From Scylla paramamosain (taxonomy: Eukaryota; Arthropoda; Malacostraca; Decapoda; Portunidae), in assembly GCF_035594125.1 (NCBI RefSeq), contig NC_087197.1:9160110-9224109 (forward strand): a stretch of 64,000 nucleotides of DNA, given 5' to 3'. Shown here piece by piece: positions 36,176 to 49,479 of the stretch (position 1 is its first letter; each line of letters begins with the position of its first letter). A program made the translations under genes and the position numbers. The notes beneath the pieces are model-generated. The model saw only the letters and a list, made by a program, of their open reading frames with translations. It did no database searches and was not told the origin of the DNA.

Positions 36176-36923
36176 GATATAGCAGTTTGGAGGGGTAGCT
36201 CCATCACCGCGTAGTGTGACACAGGCCTTTCTCTCCCCCCCTCTCACATGCAAGTTAGCATGACCATTAAATGGTGTTGTGGCAAACAGGTGGTTTACCC
36301 CATGTATATAACATCTACATTCAAGCTGTACGTATATAATAAATAGCTCACAAAAGTTTATTTTCACTGTGACACCAATGGTCAGAAAATATTACCCATA
36401 CACAACAAAAGCAAGAAAATCGGGAAGATAATGTGTGAAAGTCAAGATGGTAAGAACTTAGCACTCAACCTGAATCTCACATACTGTGAAACTCAGGAGG
36501 GTACTGTAGATAATAAATTGATCTGAGGGTACTAGAGATAATGAATTGATCTCTTACACAAATCTCAAAAAACTTCATTTAACACCTATTAATCTTTAGT
36601 TCAACCCAGAAATTGACTAGTTTTAAAATTAAAACAGTTACAAACTATTGAAGCTGATGGGAGGCTAAATGTTTTCTTTTCTGAAGCTGAAGCTTGTGCA
36701 CCCACTTATGAAGCAGGATAGCATTGGTTATGACAAGGTTAGATGCTTCTTTGGCAGTGAATCTATAAACTTTGATTAATAAGTACCATTTTCAAAGTGG
36801 GAACATCTTAAATAATATACAAATTCTCTCAGACTTCAGAATGAGTTACATTCCAGACAGCCATTTGTAAACTATTATGTTCATTAGTCACTATTTTGTA
36901 AAATATTTAGGGATATATGTCTA
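36176..36923. other. unassigned
   Basis: No transposon protein, exon or tandem repeat recognised in this stretch. Confidence 0.45.
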
Positions 36924-38226
36924 CAGGCTGCGCAAAAAGTTACCACACCAATAATTTTTGTTTACACATTTCCTGTCAAATCATAAAAAACTATCAAATT
37001 CTAATTTACTTAGTATTTAATTGAATTTCCTTGTTTCTTCTGAGACATTTTGGTACACTATCAGCTTAATTTTGAAATGTCTCAGGCCCAACACTTGCGA
37101 AGCTCTTTCTCCAGCTTGGAGAGTGTGGAGGTGTCACAATCTCTTAATTCAGCCCATAAATTCTTTATCAGGTGAATTGCCATGCCAATCTTTTATGGTG
37201 TTGACTTCATGGTTATCTAGCCATTCCTTAACAATTCTGGCAATATGAGCTGGTGCTCCATCCTGTTGGAAAATTTTAGCTTTGCTTATTTCAAACAGTG
37301 ATTCAAGATTATCCATCAAGAGTTCCAAATACATTTCTTTAGTGACAGCAGTAATTTTAGGGAACACAACAAGATCACAGAGGCCATTGGAAGTAAAACA
37401 TTCCCAAACCATTAAACTTTGAAGGTGTTTTGTGGTTTTCTGAGTGTAGCAGGGATCATTAGAATCAGACCCTGGGTGCCAGTACACTCTGGTAGATGTT
37501 GTACCATGTGCTTTCATCAGACCACAATACTGCATGCCACTTATCTAAGGTCCAATCTTGATATTTCTTTGCAAACTGGATCCTTTTCTTTCTCTGTGAG
37601 TCATTTATAAGTGGCTTTTCTTTGCATGGTAACTGTGGTACCCAAGGTCACTGCACTAAGTATCATGGACAGTATGGAGAGAGACACCGGTTAATATATT
37701 AGGATTCCCTCCCTTAATTTAGCATCCTGTAAAGCTGGGATTGACCTCCAGCTGCCTCCTGAGAAATATCCTTGTCCTTTTATGGGAGTGGTAAGCTTTT
37801 GCTCCCATCAGCTTTGAATTTCTGTATTAGCTCCTGGACACTGTAGAACTTCAACCCCTTTTGAATGCAGATTTTTTTTTGCTATTAAGACCTGCTTTAT
37901 GGAGATCTATGATAGGTTGAATAGTTTTCTCACCAGTGTGCTTTCCACCCATGTCTACTAGGCTGATACATAAAAACTAAAGTGCAATATGAAAATGGAA
38001 AGCAGGAAAAGCAAATAAGGCAGTACCATATATCAGCTCTCTATGACAACTGATACTGTACAGAGGAGCATCTTCATCCATGCTGTGTGAGGAGGAGGGT
38101 GTACCTCACTGTCGGACATACGAAATCTCTCTCAACCCTCTCTGCTCTCTTGTGGGAGGAGAATTACAGTATATGCAAAAAGCTACTGCACCGTTCCCAT
38201 GACACAGTAACTTTTCACGCAGACTG
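36924..38226 (-). mobile_element. Tc1/mariner-type DNA transposon, 1303 bp, inactive
   Basis: The left terminus CAGGCTGCGCAAAAAGTTAC follows TA (36922-36923). The right terminus (inverse CAGTCTGCGTGAAAAGTTAC) precedes TA (38227-38228). Size, TA duplication and transposase on the minus strand all fit Tc1/mariner. A second inverted copy of the terminus lies just inside the right end at 38165-38192. Confidence 0.85.
37149..37535 (-). pseudogene. Tc1/mariner transposase, C-terminal catalytic part
   Basis: A 128-codon minus-strand frame with S-L-M-V-W-E-C-F (the V-W-G-C-F block), then F-Q-Q-D-G-A-P-A-H (second catalytic Asp) and W-H-G-N-S-P-D (normally W-P-x-N-S-P-D-L-N-P-I-E). After N-S-P-D the frame reads K-E-F-M-G, so the last acidic residue of the D-D-E triad is not where expected. 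Upstream and downstream parts of the gene are recognisable only in broken frames. Cut-and-paste transposase, nuclear; non-functional here. Confidence 0.82.
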
Positions 38227-38362
38227 TAGGTAATATAAGTTGTGTCAAAACAATACTGTACGGTACACAGTGATAAAGACATTGTATACATAATAAAACA
38301 AAACAAACTGAATTAATAAATTGTACAAATACTGTACTACTGTACTGTAAATGAGGGCTACC

Positions 38363-38479
38363 TTTTACATTTTTTTTCTCAACAATCTTTATAAAAGCCA
38401 CCTTAGTTTCCACCAAGATATCTTGACACTTCTTCACACTGTCACTATCACCACCAGCCTTACACTTGTCAATAGCCAT
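38363..38479 (-). other. possible coding exon, unrecognised
   Basis: On the minus strand a frame starts with ATG at 38479 and reads M-A-I-D-K-C-K-A-G-G-D-S-D, then a Cys/Lys/Val-rich helix-like stretch (V-K-K-C-Q-D-I-L-V-E-T-K-V-A-F). Composition looks protein-coding, unlike the neighbouring AT-rich DNA, and the frame becomes nonsense after about 38365. I do not recognise the product. It lies beside the mariner element and could be an exon of a second host gene or an older transposon remnant. Confidence 0.25.
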
Positions 38480-39061
38480 GATTAATTATCACAAAGTAGG
38501 AAAATATGCTAAAAAATCCTGGAGTCAGGCTAGATGACAATGTAATTATCACTTCCATTTCTGGTATAAGTGTAGCACTCCTTCCTGTATAGCTATCCAA
38601 GGCATCTCCCATCAAATTTGTCACAATAATACTCCTGCTAAATCTAGTCTATATATTTTTAACAGTTCAGTTACTCAGATCACAGAGAATATCCTAAAAG
38701 AGCCAATTATCCTTGGGGCAGTGGGCTTGGGATTCTTGACAGTCTTGCTTCTTAACCTTTTTGTCCACAGCACAAATAAAAAACGGGCTGCCCTAGGAAA
38801 TTTTTTCCAAATAAAAATAAATTTTAAACAAAGGAGTTTTAGGAAATTATTCTTACTAAGTCAATCAAAATTTCATAAGGAATGACCATGTGAAAAAAAT
38901 CTCAAAAAAAAACAGTCTAATCTATGATATTCTGTACTTTTCCTTCAATTGCTCGCGAAGCAATATGACAACAGATGAAAATCAGTTATCAATGAGTTCA
39001 CTGCCAACAGCTAACTCCTTGCCAGCCATACAATAAATTTTCCCACCCCCCCCAAAAAAAG
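38480..39061. other. unassigned
   Basis: AT-rich DNA without recognised gene or repeat. Confidence 0.45.
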
Positions 39062-40031
<970 letters not shown>

Positions 40032-40211
40032 GGAGTGGGGGAGGGAGGCAGGCAGCAGCCAATCAGGAGTTAGCCACTAATGACATCACTGCAGTGGGTG
40101 TGGGAGGACTGAGAGGGCTAGCTAGCTAGCTAGCTTTGTGAAATGAAAAAACCTTGCAGTTTTTCATAAATATGCACTGCAGCATGCAGACAAGAGCTTA
40201 TTAACTTACTT

Positions 40212-42182
40212 TTTTTTTTATGTAGGAGGGACACTGGCCAAGGGTAACAAAAATCCAGCAAGAAAAAAAAACCCACTCAGATGTCAGCCCCCAAATAGAT
40301 TCTGAAGCAGTAGTAAAAAAATTTAAGGATAACTGTCTTGAAACCTCCCTCTTGAAAGAATTCAAGACATAGGAAGGCAGAAATACAGAAGCAGGCAGGG
40401 AGTTCCAGAGTTTACCAGAGAAAGGGATAAATAATTGAGAATACTGGTTAACTCTCGTATTTGAGAGGTGGACAGAACAGGGGTGAAAGAAAGAAGAAAA
40501 TCTTGTGCAATGAGGCCATGGGAGGAGGGCAGGCATGCAGTTAGTAAGATCAAAAGAGCAGTTAACATGAAAATAGTGGTAGAAGATAGCTAGAGATGCA
40601 ACATTACGATGATGAGAAAGAGGTTGAAGACAGTCAGTTTGAGGAAAGGAGTTGATGAGACAAAAAGCTTTTGATTCCACCCAGTCTAGAAGAGTGGTAT
40701 GAGTGGAACCCCCCCAAGACATGTGAGGCATATTCCATACATGGATGGCTAAGGCCCTTGTACAGAATTAGTAGCTTGGGGGGGTGTTTAGACATCTCAG
40801 AATGCCTAACTTCACAGAAACTGTTTTGGCTAGAGATGAGATGTGAAATTTCCAGTTTAGATTATAAGAAAAGGACAGACAGAGGATGTTCAGTGTAGAA
40901 GTGGTAACAGTTGAGTGTCATTGAAGAAGAGGGTATAGTTGTCTGGAAGATTATGTCACGTTGATAGATGCAGGAACTGAGTTTTGGAGGCACTGAACAA
41001 TGCCAAGTTTGCTTTGCCCCAATCAGAAATTTTAGAGATCATGAGTCAGGTGTTCTGTGGCTTCCCAGCATGAACTGTTTACTTCCTGAAGGGTTGGAAG
41101 TCTATGAAAAGACATGGAAAAGTGCAGGGTGGTATCATCAGCATAGGAGTGGGTAGGACATGAAGCTTGGTTTAGAAGATCATTGATGAATAATAATAGG
41201 AAGAGAATGGGTGACAGGACAGAACCCTGAGGAACACCACTGTTAATAGATTTAGGAGAACAGTGACCATCTTCCACAGTGTCAATAGCACGGCCAGAAA
41301 GAAAACTTGAGATGAAGCTAGAGAGGATAGAAACCGTAAAAGGGTAGTTTGGAAATCAAAGCTTTATGCCAGACTCTATCAAAAGCTTTTGATATGCCTA
41401 AGGCAACAGCAAAAGTTTCACCAAAATCTCTAAAAGTGGATGACCAAGACTCTGCATGAACTGTTTTCTTCCTAAAGTGTTGGAAGTCTATGAAAAGACG
41501 TGGAAAAGTGGAGGGTAATATCATCAGCGTAGGAGCAGATAGGACAAGAAGTCTGGTTTAGAATTGATGAATAATAGAAGTGGGAAGTGGGAATAGTAGG
41601 TGACAGGACAGAACCCTGAGGAACATTATTGTCAATAGATTTAGGAGAAGAACAGTGACCGTTTACCACAGCAGCAATAAAACAGTCAGAAAGGAAATAT
41701 GAGATGAAGTTACAGAGAGAAGGATAAAAGCCATAAGAGGGTAGTTTGGAAATTAAAGCTTTGTGCCAGACTCTATAAAAAAGCTTTCGATGTGTCTAAG
41801 GCAACAGCAAAAATTTCACCAAAATCTTTGAAATAGGATGACCAAGACTCGTAAGGAAAGCTAAAAGATCACCAGTAGAGCGGCCTTGACGGAACCCATA
41901 CTGGCGATCAGATAGAAGGTTGTGAAGTGAAAGATGTTTAAGAATCTTCTTGTTGAGGATAGATTCAAAACTTTAGATAGGCGGGAAATTAAAGCAATAG
42001 GATGGTAATTTGAGGGATTAGAACAGTCATCCTTTTTTAGGAACAGGCTGAATGTAGGCAACTTCCAGAAAGAAGGAAAGGTAGATGTTGACAGACAAAG
42101 TTGAAAGAATTTGACTAGGCAAGGCACAAGCACGGAGGCACAGTTTTGGAGAACAATAGGAGGGACCCCATCAGGTCCATAA
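40212..42182 (-). mobile_element. Jockey-like LINE J8 with internal 383-bp duplication
   Basis: The 3' terminus TTTTTTTTTATGTAGGAGGG lies at 40211-40230. The C-terminal domain (minus 40731-40201) reads M-P-H-M-S-W-G-G and then F-H-V-N-C-S-F-D-L-T-N. Motifs S-G-V-P-Q-G-S-V-L-S-P and S-Y-A-D-D-T-T-L-H-F (intact YADD) are at 41277-41032. A segment then repeats and the RT continues to about 42182, where it abuts L2-like copy E. Frameshifts throughout. Confidence 0.78.
41070..41835. repeat. tandem duplication of about 383 bp inside J8
   Basis: GCATGAACTGTTTACTTCC at 41070 recurs as GCATGAACTGTTTTCTTCC at 41453. Each is followed by the YADD and motif B coding region and by the GCTTT(A/G)TGCCAGACTCTAT block. 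The second unit carries its own deletions. Confidence 0.75.
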
Positions 42183-42745
42183 GATACATCAAGGCAGCTT
42201 TCAATTATATAGATGGAGAAACGACCGAGAAACTGATTACAACCCTAATAAGGCCAAGATTAGAGTATGCAGCCATGGCTCCAAACTTGAAAAAAAAAAA
42301 AAAACATAGGAAAATTAGAAAGAATTCAAAGAACAGCCTCAAAACTTCCTTCCAATTTAAGGGAAATGTCATACGAAGAGAGACTGAAGGCATTAAAATT
42401 GACAAGTTTAGAAAAGAGGAAAGAAAGAGGAAGGAGACTTAATTGCAGTGTATAGAGCTACAAAAGAAATTTGAAAAAATTGACAATGAAGACTTGACGA
42501 TTTGGAATACCAGGGTCACTAGAGGACATGGAAAGAAACTGAAAAAAAGCTACAGCAGGAGGGATGTAAAGAAGTTCAGCTTGCCACAACAATGTGTTGG
42601 TGTGTGGAATGCAATGGATGCAAAAGTCATCAATGCTAAAACTTTGCATAAATTTAAGGAAAGACTAGACATTTGTAGATGGAAATGGGACAACTCAAGC
42701 ATAGCTCTCTTCCTACATGTTACAACTAAGTAATTACAACTAGAT
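42183..42745 (+). mobile_element. L2/CR1-like LINE copy E, 3' fragment
   Basis: The plus strand starts I-K-A-A-F-N-Y-I-D-G-E-T-T, then R-P-R-L-E-Y-A-A-M, an A-rich indel, and the C-terminal domain (T-R-G-H-G-K-K-L-K-K, V-G-V-W-N-A-M-D). It ends with CAACTAAGTAATTACAACTA, a diverged form of the family 3' end. A (CA)n array lies 80 bases further on. Confidence 0.75.
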
Positions 42746-42819
42746 AATTAAAAAAAATACACATGCACTATCTTAGATTATGGCAAGATTTTTGTGAGTT
42801 TTTTCTCTCATTAATGTGT

Positions 42820-42823
<4 letters not shown>

Positions 42824-42886
<63 letters not shown>
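42824..42886. repeat. (CA)n microsatellite
   Basis: About 63 bases of AC between L2-like copies E and F. Confidence 0.97.
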
Positions 42887-42888
<2 letters not shown>

Positions 42889-43018
42889 GATAGCTGTTCA
42901 GATGCAGGTGCTAGAGCTTCTGAAGACACACATGCTACTGGCTCCTGTATATACAAAGGTGAGGGGGTGGGGCTAGAGAGTGTCCTGTCTCCAAATTTAA
43001 TACATAAAGAAATATTTT

Positions 43019-43651
43019 GTGGTTGAAAAATTGGGAGGAAAGGAAGATCTAGGTGGTGCCACCAGTCATGATGTGTTTGTAAACAAACCAAGTGAGGTAA
43101 GACAGAAGGCACATTATATGGAAACCCCTGTGGGCTTGAGACAATTGGTGGAAGCAAGTGCAGAAAGGGATTTTTCAGGATTCAGAGAAGAGAAAGGAAG
43201 TATGAGGAAGATAATCAGTGTAGAGAGAGAAATAAGGTGCATGAGGGAACTGATCTCAGGCATTCTGGAAAACCAGGACAAACTTATTATGGAAAATTAG
43301 GAATTGAGAAAGAAGTATAGTGAATGTGAGAGTGCTCTAAAGATAAACAATGAAATGAAAGAGGCAATGGAGGAGCTAAAGAAAGAAAATGGGATGCTTA
43401 AGGCTAAGTGTAATGGATATGAAGTAACTCTGCAGGGGCTGCAAGAAAAGGAGGAGGATAATGCACGAAAAGTGGAAGGAGCAGTATGTGAAGCCAAACT
43501 GGAGGAAATGAGAAATGCCTGGAAGAAAGAATATGAGAATGAAAAAGTCAACTTCACAGAGGTGGTTAAAAAACAAATACAGGAAAAGACCAAGGACACA
43601 GTAATTCAGGTAATTCAAGAAAAAGAGGTTTTGATGAGACACAGTAGATAA
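43019..43651 (+). pseudogene. L2-like ORF1, coiled-coil protein (copy F)
   Basis: Two overlapping open pieces with one in-frame stop near 43298. The first carries a short charged N-terminus and R-E-I-R-C-M-R-E-L. The second is strongly helical (M-K-E-A-M-E-E-L-K-K-E-N-G-M-L-K-A-K, later E-E-M-R-N-A-W-K-K-E-Y-E-N-E-K). Typical of LINE ORF1 RNA-binding coiled coils. It lacks the Arg-Glu expansion of copy C. Homologous coding continues weakly to the SINE insertion at 44067. Confidence 0.65.
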
Positions 43652-44066
43652 GAAGAAATGCATGGTCTTTTTTGGACTTCAAGAGAAGAAAAACCCAGTT
43701 AAGTTTGTGAGAGAGAGGGAAGGAGTTGGTAAGGAAAATTATTACAATGGTCCAAGATGAGAAACAGGGACTGGAATGAGAAGTGAAAGAAGCATATAGA
43801 ATAGGAAAACATAGTACGGGAGATAAAAGACCATTAAAAATGAGAATGAGATCCCAAGTCGCAGTAGAGGAGATCCTAGCGAGAACTGGGAAGCTGGCTG
43901 AAAGTTTGAAATACAGGAATATTTGGGTAAAAAGATATGAACTTGGAAGAAAGGGAAAAAGAGGGATCTGAGAAATAAAGCTAAATAAAAAAAAAAAGGG
44001 AGGACAGAAACCAAGAAGAGGAAATTTTATTGGATGGTACTAGATATGAGACTAAGGAAATGGTAT

Positions 44067-44445
44067 ATTTAATAATAATAATAATATCAGGTTTATTTAT
44101 CAAGAGGCAGCAGACAATACAGTGATAGTCGCTGAAGGGGTCTTGATTTACATGGTATACATATTTACATATATATATATGGTATATATATTTACATGGC
44201 AGCAGCTTCACCGCTTTTACAGTGTGGACATGATTGAACTGCATACGATATACTTTTTTTTTTTTTTTTTTGGCAGAAGCTGCACCATTTACATAGCTTC
44301 ACCACTTTCATAGTGTGGACATGATTGAACTGCATACGATATACATCTTTGGCAGGAGCTTCGCCACAGAATAACAAACACCTACTGGGGGATCGAACAT
44401 GGGACCTTCCGCCTCCCAGTCAGGAGCGCTACCCGTTACGGGAAA
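44067..44445 (-). mobile_element. tRNA-derived SINE with LINE-type tail
   Basis: On the minus strand the head at about 44445-44385 has a box A-like TAACGGGTAGCGC and a box B GTTCGATCC (44389-44398), the internal RNA polymerase III promoter of a tRNA-like head. A body follows in which a GTATGCAGTTCAATCATGTC segment occurs twice, separated by an A18 run. The tail (about 44154-44087) matches the LINE tail at 5783-5850 with one difference, and is followed by ATT repeats (44071-44086). It lies inside ORF1 of L2-like copy F. Non-coding. Confidence 0.82.
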
Positions 44446-44607
44446 GGGAACAAGAAATGAAAGAACCACAGCAGCACTCTGAGAAATTACAAGTAGTGGG
44501 AGGAGTAGTACATTAAAAGAAACGTATACAAACATAGATGAGTTACTTTCAGGTGTACTGGAAGTGAGAGATTACCTAATGGAAAGTAGACCTGAGACGT
44601 CTCTGCC

Positions 44608-45190
44608 AGTTTTTCTCACCCCCCCAGCTGCTAACTCTGTACAAGGGCCTTATCCGTCCATGTATGGAGTATGCTTCACATATCTGGGGGGGTTCCACTC
44701 ATACTGCTCTTCTAGACAGGGTGGAATCAAAAGCTTTTCGTCTCATCAACTCCTCTCCTCTAACTGACTGTCTTCAGCCCCTCTCTCACCGCCGCAATGT
44801 TGCATATCTAGCTGTCTTCTACCGCTATTTTCATGCCAACTGCTCTTCTGATCTTGCTAACTGCATGCCTCCCCTCCTTCCGCGGCCTCGCTGCACAAGA
44901 CTTTCTTCTTTCTCTCACCCCTATTCTGTCCACCTCTCTAATGCAAGAGTTAACCAGTATTCTCAATCATTCATCCCTTTCTCTGGTAAACTCTGGAACT
45001 CCCTGCCTGCATCTGTATTTCCACCTTCCTATGACTTGAATTCCTTCAAGAGGGAGGTCTCAAGACACTTATCCACCAATTTTTGACCACTGCTTTGACC
45101 CTTTTATGGGACTGGCATTTCAGTGGGCATTTTTTTTTATTAGATTTTTGTTGCCCTTGGCCAGTATCCTTCCTACATAAAAAAAAAAAA
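44608..45190 (+). mobile_element. Jockey-like LINE J9, 3' fragment
   Basis: The open frame 44664-45086 (140 aa) encodes the intact C-terminal domain (M-E-Y-A-S-H-I-W-G-G, V-E-S-K-A-F-R-L-I-N-S, F-S-G-K-L-W-N-S-L-P). The 3' UTR ends with ATCCTTCCTACAT and an A-run (45178-45193). AGACC flanks both sides. It is the least mutated copy of this domain, hence perhaps the youngest insertion. Confidence 0.85.
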
Positions 45191-47963
45191 AAAGACCAGA
45201 TGTGTTGTGCCTAACCAAGACAAAGTTAAAAGAGGAAGTCCACTTAAGGAAGAGGGATATGGTCATTGCAGGAGAGATAGAAAGGGAAGAGAAGGAGGAA
45301 GAGTACTGATAATGGTTCAAGATGATATATATGTGGAACAAGTGTAATATGGAGATGGCATGGTGGAGGTCATAGGTATAACAATCAGGACCAGTGGAAG
45401 AGAAAGGAGGATCTTATTAATGTATGTGCCACCGAAGACTAATACATGGAGGCTGGAGGATCACAAGGAAATGTAAAAGGAAGTGTTGAAGTGCCTAAAC
45501 CATGATAAATAAAGACAGTAAAATATTACTAGTGGGAGACTTCAACTGCAAAAATGTAAGCTGGGAGATGGAAGTTAATGGAAATGCTGGACCGTGTAGT
45601 GAAGAAATGCTATGGTGAATACAATGGACCAATGGGTGGAGGAATTTAAAAGATAGAGAGGGGAGGAGGAACCATCTATGCTAGACCTGGTGCTCACTAA
45701 AAAAAAAAAAAAAAAAAATGGAGCTCAGTCCAACCATTAAATGCTTAAGTCCAATGAGAAAAAGTGACCATGTGATGTTAGAAGTGGTACTGCAAGACTG
45801 GGAAGTTCTAGCATGTAAAGATGATTATAAGAATGGGAGATTAAATCATGCAAAGACAAATATTGCAGAGTTGAGGAAATTCTTTGGGAGTATTGATTGG
45901 AAGGGACTTATGGAAGTCAAGACAGTGCAAGAGAAGCACAAAACATTCCTGAAGAAGTACAATGAGGGTGTGCAGAAGTATGTACCTGTATATGAAGTAA
46001 GGAGGAGCAAACATATTTGGTATATTGCCAGAAGCTAAGAAAGGAAATGATATACTCATAGCTTAGAAGAAACTGAAGCAAAGAAATTAGAATAATTGAG
46101 ATCAGTATAAGGAGGCAAGGAATGAGTATGCTAGAATGAGAGAGAAGAGGAGAAACAATTTGAAAAGAAATGGTGCAGAAATGTGAAGAGGCCCAAGCTT
46201 TTTTTACAGATATATCAATGGAAAGATGACAAGCAGAGACCACTAACAAGATAGTAAAGGGAGAAAGGATATATCAAACAGTAGAAGAGATTAGTGAAAT
46301 TATGAATGAGAGTTTCAGGTCTGTGTTCAATGTAGAGGCGGATGTTACAAAACCAAAGTGTGTGTGTGGGGGGAGGGGGAGTCGATGGTTACAGAAAGCC
46401 TTGGTGCAAAAACATGAAATTGGCAAATTGTTAGAGAAGTTGGATGTCAAGAATGCATTGGGGTCTGATGGAGTGTCAGGTTGGACACTAAAGGAATGTA
46501 GAGAACAAGTGGTGGAGCCAATTTGGGATGTGATTAACAGCTCATTGATAGAGGGAAGAGTACCAAGAGAGTGGAAGAGAGTAAATATAGTGCCAATACA
46601 CAAAGGAGGAAAGAGGACTGAGCCACTAAATTATAGACTGGTGTCACTAACTAATATTGTGGGCAAGATCTGTGAAATAGTGATCAAGGAAAAGTGGATG
46701 AAATATTTGGAAGAAAGCAAAGTTATAACAAATAGTCAATTTGGTTTCAGAAAAGGAAGGTCATGTGTGACAAATTTACTAAGTTTCTAAACAAGAGTAA
46801 TAGAGGAAGTACAAAACAGAGATGGGTGAGTAGATACAGTGTACTTGGACATCAAAAAAGCTTTTGATAAAGTCCTGCATAAAAGACTATTGTGGAAATG
46901 GAACATATAGGAGGACTGAGTGGGACAATGCTGAAATGAATGAGAGATTACTTAAAGGATAGAGAAATAAGAACTGTGATCAGGGACACCTGTTCAGGTT
47001 GGAGTAATGTAACAAGCAGAGTACCACAGGGGTCAATGTTAGCACCCATTATGTTCCAAATATACATCAATGATATGCAGGAGGGTGTGACCAGTGATGA
47101 TGCAAAATTATTAAGAGTAATAAAGAGCCATGTTGATTGTATGGAGTTGCAAAGAGATATTGACAAGATTTATGGGTGGAGCATGAGGTGGAAATTGGAA
47201 TTCAATGCTAAGAAATGCCATGTGATGGAAATGGGAAAGAGTAAAAGAAGACCTGCATGGGACTATAAAAATGGGGAAGAAAGGAATAATGAGGACCAAT
47301 GAAGAGAAAGGCCTAGGAATGGTTATTCAAGATACCCTGACCCAAGAACAGCATATAAATGAGATATTTGGCTTGACGTACAGGATGTTAACAGATAGTA
47401 CAGTGGCATTTCATTACATGGATAAGACTATGATGAAAAAAATTACAGCCACTATGCTCTGTCCCAGGCTGGAATATGCAGCAATGGTGTGGTCTTCACA
47501 TATGAAGAAAGATATAAAGAAGTTGGAAAGAATTCAGAGGGCAGCTACAAAAAATGGTACCAGAGCTGAACATATGAAGAGAGGTTGATGGAAATGGGAC
47601 TGCCAACTTTGCAAGTTAGAAGAGAAAGAGGAGACCTAATAATGATGTATAAAATAGTAAACAACATTGAGAAGATAGACAAGCAGGACCTGGTGTTGCT
47701 GAAAGAAGATAAAGTTGGATGGACAAGAGGAAACTCAAAGAAGATCAGGATGAGGCAGTGTTTGAGAGATATTAAGAAGTACAGTTTTCCACATAGAACT
47801 GTGGATATCTGGAATGGACAAAATGAAGAGGTTGTTACAGCAGCAAACATGCAAAAATTTAAGGAAATGCTGGATAAATACAGATGTAGAGGCAGAACAC
47901 TATAAGCCCTGCTCAAACCCTGTATTATAAAACTAGATAAGTACAACTTGGTAAATACACTCA

Positions 47964-47967
<4 letters not shown>

Positions 47968-47994
<27 letters not shown>
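47968..47994. repeat. (CA)n run next to LINE 3' end
   Basis: AC array a few bases after the 3' terminus of L2-like copy F. Confidence 0.93.
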
Positions 47995-48965
<971 letters not shown>

Positions 48966-49014
<49 letters not shown>

Positions 49015-49022
49015 ATTATTGA

Positions 49023-49074
<52 letters not shown>

Positions 49075-49084
49075 CACACACACA
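48966..49084. repeat. (CT)n, then (AAT)n and (CA)n microsatellites
   Basis: CT at 48966-49011, AAT at about 49023-49072, CA at 49072-49084. Confidence 0.97.
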
Positions 49085-49479
49085 AAAACCTCAAAACTGC
49101 CGTACTGTGGGATTTGTGGCGGAAAAGCACATAGAAAGCACCCAATCCACCTAGCACATCATATGAGTTGCCAGACACCTCCATAGCTCCATAAATCATG
49201 CCTGAGACCTCTATATCTGGAGAAAATCCCTTGTCTCCCCAGCGATTTAGTTGCCACGTCTCCAGAACATCTCAAAGGAAAATAAGACATCTGAATTCAA
49301 AACTCTGGGTGTAAAAAATCATGCCTTAATAGATGATTACCAATGTGAGCAAGCCACTAGGTTGTGCCTACATAGATGATCACCACTGTTTAGGGGTTAA
49401 TCAACAAGTATGAACCAAATATGCCTTACACACCCCTAACCAACCCTAGATCACCACCCAAGGTCTTGAAAACTCCCAC

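Larger units (their letters stand above)
43000..47958 (+). mobile_element. L2/CR1-like LINE copy F, near full length, twice interrupted
   Basis: Segments 43000-44066, 44446-44607 and 45195-47958. They hold ORF1 (43019-44520 region), an endonuclease (from V-R-D-Y-L-M-E-S-R-P at 44567, resuming at 45195 with P-D-V-L-C-L-T-K-T-K-L across the Jockey-like J9), RT (46302-47302) and the C-terminal domain (47271-47905). RT motif B is S-R-V-P-Q-G-S; motif C has lost residues and reads V-T-S-D-D-A-K. Numerous frameshifts. It ends TTGGTAAATACAC, followed by (CA)n. The Jockey-like insertion is flanked by AGACC on both sides. Confidence 0.8.

Noticed and set aside
44385..44445. A tRNA gene on the minus strand
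   Set aside because: Box A and box B are present, but the acceptor stem and a proper anticodon arm are not, and a body plus LINE-type tail follow. A SINE head explains it better.
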